Shown one piece after another: positions 1 to 5,637 of a stretch of 8,920 nucleotides of DNA. Position 1 is the first letter of the stretch, and each line of letters opens with the position of its first letter. The stretch comes from JAAYGT01 sp050252075 (GTDB lineage Bacteria; Pseudomonadota; Gammaproteobacteria; Burkholderiales; Burkholderiaceae_B), in contig JBFWLP010000117.1 of assembly GCA_050252075.1 (NCBI GenBank), positions 1-8,920 of the forward strand, written 5' to 3'. The notes under the pieces were generated by a model. The model ran no database searches. It saw only the letters and a list, made by a program, of their open reading frames with translations, and was not told the DNA's origin. The position numbers and the translations under genes were made by a program.

Positions 1-30
1 GTAAAGAAACAAAAGCCGGGTTACCCCGGG
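1..30 (-). terminator. Probable rho-independent terminator after prlC
   Basis: On the minus strand the prlC stop codon (TGA, 34-32) is followed at once by a GC-only 5-bp stem (29-25 pairing with 20-16) with a 4-base loop. A T-rich stretch follows (positions 14-1, reading TTTTGTTTCTTT). This is the layout of an intrinsic terminator and would end the four-gene minus-strand operon. The stem is short and the T tract is interrupted, so strength is uncertain. The plus strand has no T tract, so it is not bidirectional. Confidence 0.55.
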
Positions 31-31
31 T

Positions 32-2107
32 TCATGCGGTCTCGATCAAGCCGCTGTGGCGAAGCAATGCATCGATCGACGGCGGGCGGCCACGAAATGC
101 CTGGAAGGATTCAGCCGCCGGCCGTGCTCCGCCGACTGCCAGTATTTCCTTAAGAAAACGCTGCCCGCTTTGGGCGTTCAGCACATTGCGATCGCGTCCG
201 GGGACGGCAAGAGCGTTTTCTTCAAAGAAGGCATAGGCATCGGCCGAAAGGACCTCGGCCCATTTGTAGCTATAGTAGCCGGCCCCGTATCCACCGGCAA
301 ACAGGTGCGAGAAGTTATGGGGGAAGCGATGCCACTCGGGCGGAAAGAGCACGGCGACTTCCGCCCGCACCTCGTTCAGGGTGTCCAGCACCTGCGTAAC
401 CGACATGCCCTGGGCCTGGTGATGAATGAGCATGTCGAAAAGTGAAAACTCGATCTGGCGCACCATTTGCATGCCGCTCTGGAAATTCCTGGCCGCCAGC
501 AGTTTGTCGTACAAGGCACGCGGCAGTGATTCACCGGTATCGACATGGCAGGATAACTGTTGCACAACCGGCCATTCCCAGCAAAAGTTTTCCATGAACT
601 GGGAGGGCAGCTCGATGGCGTCCCATTCCACGCTGGCAAAGGCCGAGGCACCGGGATCGTTCACTTCCGAAAGCAGGGCATGCAGGGCATGGCCGCTTTC
701 ATGAAAGAGCGTGATCACGTCGTCGTGTGTCAGGCAGGCGGGTTTGCCGTCTTGAGGAGGCGGGAAGTTGCAGGTGAGATAAACCACCGGCGTAATCAGT
801 GTGTTGTCGCGGGTACGCAAATGCCGGGTGCGCTCACTGTCGACCCAGGCACCGCTCTGCTTGCCCTGGCGTGCATAAAGGTCGAGATACAGTGTGCCCA
901 TAATTTGCGAGCCCGATGACAGCACATGCCAGGCCTGAACATGGGGATGCCAGGTGGGAAGGTTTGCCGGCGCCAGTGTAACGCCGAACAGTTCGCGCAC
1001 CACCTGAAACAAGCCCTTGAGCACCTGGGGTTCCGTGAAGTACTGTTTTACCTGGTCTTCGGAGTAATTGAAACGGGCTTCGCGCAACCGTTCGGAAACA
1101 TACGCGATATCCCAGGGCTGCAGATCGTTCATGCCCAGATCTTCGGCGGCGAACCGGCGCAGCGCGTTCAGATCGCGCAGTGCAAAAGGTTTGGCCCGGG
1201 CCGCCAGATCCCGCAAAAAAGACACGACCTGTTCCGCATTGTCGGCCATTCGCGTTTCCAGCCGCAGCTGGGCAAAGCTGGCGTAGCCCAGCAAGGCGGC
1301 CTCGTTGGCACGCAGGTGCAGAAGTTCTTCGATAAGGCGGGAATTATCGTAGGCGGGATCGCCGAGCTCCGATGCCACCGTGGTGTAAGCGCGATACATT
1401 TCCCGGCGCAAGGAAGCATCGGCGGCATATTGCATGACCGGAAGATAGCAAGGCATTTTCAGCGTGAGTTTCCAGCCCGCCTTGCCGTCGGCTTCGGCGT
1501 CGGCCCGGGCCTGCCGCTTGACGCTGTCGGGAAGGCCGGCCAGGCGTTCGTCGGTCGTTTCCAGAAGCGACCAGTTGTCGATCGCATCGAGTACGTTTTC
1601 GGAGAATTTTTGCGATGCCTGGGCTTGCTTGTCGGAAATGTCGGCATAACGTGTGCGGTCATCGCCTTCCAGCTCCACACCGCCAAGCCGGAAATCCCGC
1701 AGTGCCAACGTTACGATACGTTGACGGGTGGGGCTGAGCGATGAAAATTCCGGCGATTCGTGTATTTGCTTGTATTGCCGATACAGCCCCTGATGCAATC
1801 CGACCCATGTGGAAAATTCAGTAACCAGCGGCAGGCACTGGTTATAGGCCTCGCGCCATTGCGGGGTATTCACGACCGCATTCAGGTGGCCCGCCACCGA
1901 CCAGGCGCGCCAGAGCGGGGCGGACAGCTCGTCGAGAGGTTCCACCACGGTGTCGTAGCGCGCCGGTGCGGCGGCATGGGCAATGGCGTCAATGCCGCGC
2001 CGGTTTTCGTCGAGCATACGGCGAATGGCCGGTTCGATATGGGCAGCCTGTATCGCCTGATAGTCGATCGGTTCGGAAACGGGTACGCAAAGCGGGTTCA
2101 AGGTCAT
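32..2107 (-). CDS. prlC: Oligopeptidase A (M3 family zinc metallopeptidase, PrlC/OpdA)
   Basis: Cytosolic zinc oligopeptidase that degrades short peptides, including cleaved signal peptides. From the ATG at 2107 it has 691 residues, close to the roughly 680 of E. coli OpdA. The zinc site is visible: HESGH at about residues 469-473 supplies two His ligands and the catalytic Glu. The Glu of ELPSQ (about residue 499) is the third ligand, at the spacing seen in thimet oligopeptidase. The segment before it (VYLTCNF, THDDVITLFHE) and the glycine/tyrosine-rich loop near the C-terminus (GGYGAGYYSYKWAE) match OpdA rather than dipeptidyl carboxypeptidase Dcp. An in-frame TTG at 2119 would add four residues. 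I prefer ATG 2107 because its MTLNPL start lines up with the MTNPLL start of E. coli OpdA; neither has a clear Shine-Dalgarno. It lies 18 bp after folD and is probably the last gene of that operon. The third HExxH residue is Ser where OpdA has Phe. Confidence 0.93.
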   Translation of the reverse strand: MTLNPLCVPVSEPIDYQAIQAAHIEPAIRRMLDENRRGIDAIAHAAAPARYDTVVEPLDELSAPLWRAWSVAGHLNAVVNTPQWREAYNQCLPLVTEFSTWVGLHQGLYRQYKQIHESPEFSSLSPTRQRIVTLALRDFRLGGVELEGDDRTRYADISDKQAQASQKFSENVLDAIDNWSLLETTDERLAGLPDSVKRQARADAEADGKAGWKLTLKMPCYLPVMQYAADASLRREMYRAYTTVASELGDPAYDNSRLIEELLHLRANEAALLGYASFAQLRLETRMADNAEQVVSFLRDLAARAKPFALRDLNALRRFAAEDLGMNDLQPWDIAYVSERLREARFNYSEDQVKQYFTEPQVLKGLFQVVRELFGVTLAPANLPTWHPHVQAWHVLSSGSQIMGTLYLDLYARQGKQSGAWVDSERTRHLRTRDNTLITPVVYLTCNFPPPQDGKPACLTHDDVITLFHESGHALHALLSEVNDPGASAFASVEWDAIELPSQFMENFCWEWPVVQQLSCHVDTGESLPRALYDKLLAARNFQSGMQMVRQIEFSLFDMLIHHQAQGMSVTQVLDTLNEVRAEVAVLFPPEWHRFPHNFSHLFAGGYGAGYYSYKWAEVLSADAYAFFEENALAVPGRDRNVLNAQSGQRFLKEILAVGGARPAAESFQAFRGRPPSIDALLRHSGLIETA

Positions 2108-2125
2108 AAACGGATTCAAGGCAAG

Positions 2126-2980
2126 TTAGGCGTGGGCGGCGCGTTCGGCGGCTTCCACAGTATTGACCAGCAGCATGGCGATTGTCATGGGCCCGACACC
2201 GCCGGGAACCGGTGTGATGGCCCCGGCCACTTTCACGGCAGATTCGAAATCAACGTCACCGACCAGCTTGCCTGAGTCGGTGCGGTTGATGCCGACATCG
2301 ATGACCGTTGCGCCCGGCTTGATCATGTTGCCGGTGATCATGCCCGGCTTGCCGGTGGCCACCACCAGAACGTCGGCACGGCGCGTATGGGCGGCCAGAT
2401 CTGTGGTTTTTGAGTTGCAGAGGGTTACGGTGGCGCCGGCGGCCAGCATGAGCATGGCCATGGGTTTGCCCACAATGTTGCTGGCACCCACCACCACGGC
2501 TTCGGCCCCCCAAAGGTTCACGCCCTGGGATTCAAACATTTTCATGACGCCGTACGGAGTGCAGGGACGAAACAGCGGTGTGCCTGTCATGAGCAGACCG
2601 GCATTGCTGACGTGAAAGCCGTCGACATCCTTTTCCGCCGCGATGGTTTCAATCACCCGGGCCGAATTCATATGCCGGGGCAAGGGGAGCTGGACCAGAA
2701 TGCCGTGAATGGCGGGGTCGGCGTTCAGTTCCCGAACGATCTCCAGCAGCTTTTCTTCTGTTGTGGCCGCCTCCAGGCGAATGACCCTGGAGAGCAGGCC
2801 GGCTTTCTCGCAGGCGGCCGCCTTGTTGCGCACGTAAACGTGCGAGGCGGGGTCGTCACCGACCAGAACAACGGCCAGCCCCGGTGTGATCCCGTGCCGG
2901 TGAAGGGCACTGACCCGCTGCTGAACATCGGCCTTGACGGACTCGGCCAGTGCTTTTCCATCGATGATACGTGCGGTCAT
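2126..2980 (-). CDS. folD: Bifunctional methylenetetrahydrofolate dehydrogenase/cyclohydrolase FolD
   Basis: Interconverts 5,10-methylene-THF and 10-formyl-THF in the cytosol. It does so through an NADP-dependent dehydrogenase step and a cyclohydrolase step, supplying one-carbon units for purines and formyl-Met-tRNA. The 284-residue length is typical. Family signatures are present in order: Tyr49 and Lys53 in VYVRNK (catalytic pair), QLPLP at 97-101, the active-site Asp120 in KDVDGFH, PCTPYG at 139-144, the Rossmann-fold GASNIVGKP at 165-173, and the C-terminal PVPGGVGPMT. The ATG overlaps the stop of the upstream response regulator by 4 bp (ATGA, 2977-2980). An AAGGAA Shine-Dalgarno at 2990-2985 lies inside the regulator coding region, so translational coupling is likely. 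Nothing appears truncated. Confidence 0.97.
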   Translation of the reverse strand: MTARIIDGKALAESVKADVQQRVSALHRHGITPGLAVVLVGDDPASHVYVRNKAAACEKAGLLSRVIRLEAATTEEKLLEIVRELNADPAIHGILVQLPLPRHMNSARVIETIAAEKDVDGFHVSNAGLLMTGTPLFRPCTPYGVMKMFESQGVNLWGAEAVVVGASNIVGKPMAMLMLAAGATVTLCNSKTTDLAAHTRRADVLVVATGKPGMITGNMIKPGATVIDVGINRTDSGKLVGDVDFESAVKVAGAITPVPGGVGPMTIAMLLVNTVEAAERAAHA

Positions 2981-3603
2981 GCTGTTCCTTCATTGCTGGC
3001 CAAAGCAATTTTCATCAGATCGGCCACCGTGGTGACTTCCAGTTTTTCCATAATGTTTGCACGGTGGGCTTCAACCGTTTTAATGCTGATATTCAGGTCG
3101 CCGGCGATCTGTTTGTTCAGGCGGCCGGCCACAATACGTTCAAGCACCTGTTGTTCGCGGGCGGTCAGACGGCTGAGCACGGCTTCCTGGCTTTTCTTGG
3201 CCATGAGCAGGCTGTGTTTTTCAGTGGCCTGGTCGATCATGCGAGCCACGATGGTGCGCAGATCGGTTTCGTTGAATGGTTTCTCAAGAAAGTCGACGGC
3301 GCCTTTCTTCATGGTGGACACCGCCATGGGGACGTCGCCGTGGCCGGTGATGAATACGATGGGCAAGGGAGCCTTGCGCGCGATGAGCTCTTCCTGAAGC
3401 TCCAGGCCGCTCATGCCGGGCATGCGAACATCGACGATCAGCACTCCAATGATATTTTCGTCGTAGCTTTCCAGGAACTCTTCGGCGCCACTGAAGCTGC
3501 GCACACGATGGCCGTTGGCTTCGAGCAACCAGCGCAGCGAATCGCGCACGGCTTCATCGTCATCGACGATATAGATGGTATGAGGTGCTTGAGGTGTCGT
3601 CAT
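2977..3603 (-). CDS. Two-component response regulator, FixJ/NarL type (REC + LuxR HTH)
   Basis: A 208-residue DNA-binding response regulator. Residues about 9-125 form a receiver domain with the acidic pocket Asp14-Asp16, the phospho-acceptor Asp58 (VDVRMPGMSG), the switch Thr86 (FITGHGD) and Lys108 (EKPF). The MPGMSG and ITGHGD wording is typical of the FixJ subgroup. Residues about 140-203 form a LuxR-type helix-turn-helix (LTAREQQVL, then NKQIAGDLNISIKTVEAHR). Its ATG overlaps the histidine kinase stop by 4 bp (ATGA, 3600-3603). A strong AGGAG (3616-3612) sits 8 bases before the start. It is almost certainly the partner of that kinase. Target genes cannot be read from sequence; the divergent aceE promoter and its own promoter are the obvious candidates (inference). 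DctR, TtrR and FixJ share this architecture, so no gene name is given. Confidence 0.95.
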   Translation of the reverse strand: MTTPQAPHTIYIVDDDEAVRDSLRWLLEANGHRVRSFSGAEEFLESYDENIIGVLIVDVRMPGMSGLELQEELIARKAPLPIVFITGHGDVPMAVSTMKKGAVDFLEKPFNETDLRTIVARMIDQATEKHSLLMAKKSQEAVLSRLTAREQQVLERIVAGRLNKQIAGDLNISIKTVEAHRANIMEKLEVTTVADLMKIALASNEGTA

Positions 3604-5360
3604 GCGTGCAGCTCCTGATTATTTTCTAGTTGGTTTGACTGGGCTCGTGGCCCGGCACAGGGTAGTGTAAAGCGGAATATGGTACCGCCTAGCGGGTTGG
3701 CTTCGGCCCATAGACGGCCGTGGTGTGATTCGATGATGGTGCGACAGATATTCAGCCCCATGCCCAACCCTTCCGATTTGGTGCTGTAGAACGGTTCGAA
3801 AAGCCGCTCCGGATCTTTCAGTCCGTGGCCTCGGTCGATGACGGCGGTTTCCACGGCCTGGCCCTGCACAGTGATTTGCAGCACCAGGGTTTTGTGGTCG
3901 CTGTGTTCCATGGCTTCCACCCCGTTCTTAAGCAGGTTCAGCAAAACTTGCTCGATAAGAATGGGGTCGGCCAGAACGTCGGGCAGTACGGGGGGGAGCA
4001 TCTGTTCGATATCGACCTGGCGTTTGCGGGCATCGATATCGGCAAACCCCACGGCGTTCTCGACGATGCGGGCCATGGCCACCGGTTGCCGGCGCGGCTC
4101 GCTGCGTTTGACGAACTCGCGGATGCGGCTGATGATCTTTCCGGCCCGCTCCGCCTGGCGGGCGGCTTTTTCAAGTGCTTCCAGCAGGCGTTCCTGATCG
4201 GCATTGCCCGACTTCAGCATGGCGACTGCAGCCATGCTGTAGTTGCTGATGGCTGTCAGCGGCTGGTTCAGTTCGTGCGCCAGCGACGACGCCATTTCAC
4301 CCATGGTTGTCAGCCGGCTGGTGAGCTGGATTTTTTCCTGCTGCACGCGGGAGGCTTCTTCGTGAGTGCGCCGCTCGGTGATGTCGCGAGCCACCTGCAT
4401 GCGCACCCGGCGGCCGTCAGTCCAGGCCAGAATACGGTGATGCACTTCGAACCAGCGCTGGGCCGTATCCGAGAAGATTTCCACGGTTTCATCGGTGAAG
4501 CGACCCAGCCTGCCGCCCAGAAGCTCGGCATGGCCGTTGGACTGCGCACCGAAAAAGCGTCGGTAGGTACGGTTTGCGAACAGCAGTTCCAGGCCGTCCT
4601 GGGTGTCGGCCACCACCGAAATGGCGTCATCCAGGCCTTCCAGAACCGTCATGAAGCGTTCATGGGCGGCCGTGAGTGCCTCGCGGATACGCTTGGGCTC
4701 GGTAATGTCGGTCATCGAGGTCATCCAGCCGATCTGCTCGCCATTGGGATCGCGCAGGGGAGACACATACATTCGGGCCGTGAAACGGGATCCGTCGCGG
4801 CGTTGCGCCTCGACTTCGAGCCCGCTGCTGGGAGTGCGCCCCGATAGCAGTATTTCCAGCGTTTCCTCGTGGTGGGCATGGCGCCCGGGAATCCAGTACG
4901 GGAAGGGTTTGGTGCGACCGATGAGGTCGGCTTCATTCCAGCCGATCATCCGGCAAAAGGCCGGGTTCACGTAGGCGATGCGGCCGTGCAGGTCGAACAC
5001 CCGCATGCCGGTGGACATGGAGTTTTCCATGGCGCGCCGGAAACTGGTTTCCGCCAGCAGTGCCGCCTCGGCGCGTGTTCGGAACCGCGTGTATCGCCAG
5101 AGCGCCAGCAGGCTGAAGACGATGACCAGTGACAGCGCGAACACGACCATCATGAGCCGCTGCTGCCGTGTTTCCTGGTCGATGGTGACGAACATGACGC
5201 TGTCAGCATGCAATTGCTGCAGCCAGATGAAAGCCCCCATGACGCACAGGTAAAGCACCAGGACAATGACCGGGGTCAACCAGTAAAAGCCGCGTCGCGA
5301 CTTGTTGGCCTGGTCATAGAAGGTGGTGGGTATCAGAGATTTCTTGGGGGCGGTCGCCAT
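3600..5360 (-). CDS. Membrane-anchored PAS-PAS sensor histidine kinase
   Basis: A 586-residue histidine kinase. The N-terminus has two membrane helices (about residues 24-47 and 69-88) joined by a loop of only about 20 residues, so there is no sizeable periplasmic sensor. Two PAS domains follow, about 107-228 (ending in MTDITEPK) and about 235-345 (ending in ARDITERR), each with the usual C-terminal DIT motif. The dimerisation helix carries the phospho-acceptor His362 in AHELNQPL, the DctB/FixL-like class. The ATPase domain has an N box (Asn475, Asn479), a G1 box (Asp509, DRGHG), an F box (LFEPF, 520-524) and a G2 box (GLGMGL, 531-536). No receiver domain is attached. The signal is unknown; the layout suggests intracellular or membrane-state sensing. 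There is no obvious Shine-Dalgarno before ATG 5360. It is the first gene of the minus-strand operon and diverges from aceE. Confidence 0.94.
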   Translation of the reverse strand: MATAPKKSLIPTTFYDQANKSRRGFYWLTPVIVLVLYLCVMGAFIWLQQLHADSVMFVTIDQETRQQRLMMVVFALSLVIVFSLLALWRYTRFRTRAEAALLAETSFRRAMENSMSTGMRVFDLHGRIAYVNPAFCRMIGWNEADLIGRTKPFPYWIPGRHAHHEETLEILLSGRTPSSGLEVEAQRRDGSRFTARMYVSPLRDPNGEQIGWMTSMTDITEPKRIREALTAAHERFMTVLEGLDDAISVVADTQDGLELLFANRTYRRFFGAQSNGHAELLGGRLGRFTDETVEIFSDTAQRWFEVHHRILAWTDGRRVRMQVARDITERRTHEEASRVQQEKIQLTSRLTTMGEMASSLAHELNQPLTAISNYSMAAVAMLKSGNADQERLLEALEKAARQAERAGKIISRIREFVKRSEPRRQPVAMARIVENAVGFADIDARKRQVDIEQMLPPVLPDVLADPILIEQVLLNLLKNGVEAMEHSDHKTLVLQITVQGQAVETAVIDRGHGLKDPERLFEPFYSTKSEGLGMGLNICRTIIESHHGRLWAEANPLGGTIFRFTLPCAGPRAQSNQLENNQELHA

Positions 5361-5430
5361 TGTGTTTCGGAGCCCGGAAACAAAAGGTTTTGCGACATTT
5401 TAGACTGTATATGAGAGCTTGATTTTTCAC

Positions 5431-5458
5431 ATTATAAAAAGTGATACCACGAAATGAA
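5431..5458 (-). promoter_or_regulatory. Candidate promoter for the sensor kinase operon
   Basis: On the minus strand there is a perfect TATAAT at 5436-5431. Sixteen bases upstream is a poor -35 match, TTCATT (5458-5453). Transcription would begin near 5424, leaving a leader of about 64 bases before the ATG at 5360. The weak -35 would fit a promoter that needs an activator, possibly the operon's own response regulator (inference). Confidence 0.45.
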
Positions 5459-5465
5459 ATATTGC

Positions 5466-5494
5466 TTGATCATCCTTCGGGTCTTTCCTAGAAT
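5466..5494 (+). promoter_or_regulatory. Candidate sigma70 promoter for aceEF
   Basis: TTGATC (5466-5471) and TAGAAT (5489-5494) are separated by the optimal 17 bp. They match the consensus hexamers at 4 of 6 and 5 of 6 positions. The predicted start is near 5501, giving an aceE leader of about 136 bases. It is the best rightward match I found in the intergenic region. A palindrome TGATCA (5467-5472) overlaps the -35. Confidence 0.55.
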
Positions 5495-5625
5495 GGGGTC
5501 AGCTCGCGTGGCTTTACGTCCCCTGTGACCGAAGTCAGCACATTTTCCAACAGGCTTCGTATGCCCTCTGCCGCCGCAACTCCGGTGTTTAGCGCATGTG
5601 CCAGCCGCAACAACGAACCAGAAAC

Positions 5626-5630
5626 AGGAG
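5626..5630 (+). promoter_or_regulatory. Ribosome binding site deciding the aceE start
   Basis: AGGAG lies 7 bases before the ATG at 5638. The in-frame ATG at 5596 upstream has no such site. This supports starting AceE at MSALELV rather than 14 residues earlier. Confidence 0.85.
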
Positions 5631-5637
5631 ACCGTGC

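Larger units (their letters stand above)
5361..5637. other. Divergent intergenic control region between sensor kinase and aceE
   Basis: This 277-bp stretch is the only substantial gap in the window and is visibly AT-richer than the genes, especially 5385-5470. It holds candidate promoters in both directions, listed separately, and about 136 bp of untranslated leader before aceE. A 7-bp direct repeat GCTTGAT occurs at 5417-5423 and 5464-5470. A short inverted pair TCAC-N10-GTGA (5427-5444) overlaps the leftward -10. I see no RNA gene, riboswitch or convincing terminator-like hairpin in it. Confidence 0.75.

Noticed and set aside
926..1744. 272-codon plus-strand ORF antisense to prlC
   Set aside because: It lies wholly inside the well-supported prlC gene on the other strand. 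It has no recognisable domain or ribosome site and is the usual shadow frame of GC-rich coding DNA.
2108..2119. Four-residue TTG-initiated extension of PrlC
   Set aside because: A rare start codon with no ribosome site. The ATG at 2107 gives an N-terminus matching E. coli OpdA. Not fully excluded.
2612..3397. 261-codon plus-strand ORF across the folD/response regulator junction
   Set aside because: It overlaps two strongly supported genes on the opposite strand and shows no domain.
3825..4847. 340-codon plus-strand ORF antisense to the histidine kinase
   Set aside because: It mirrors the kinase codons. The His- and Gly-rich translation has no family features, and the kinase motifs on the opposite strand are unmistakable.
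5501..5530. GGTCA (5497-5501) and TGACC (5526-5530) as a leader hairpin or attenuator
   Set aside because: Only a 5-bp stem with a 24-base gap, no T tract and no competing structure. No support for attenuation or a riboswitch.
5596..5637. In-frame upstream extension of AceE (14 residues from ATG 5596)
   Set aside because: There is no Shine-Dalgarno before 5596, while AGGAG is ideally placed before ATG 5638. The extension MCQPQQRTRNRRPC does not look like the AceE N-terminus.
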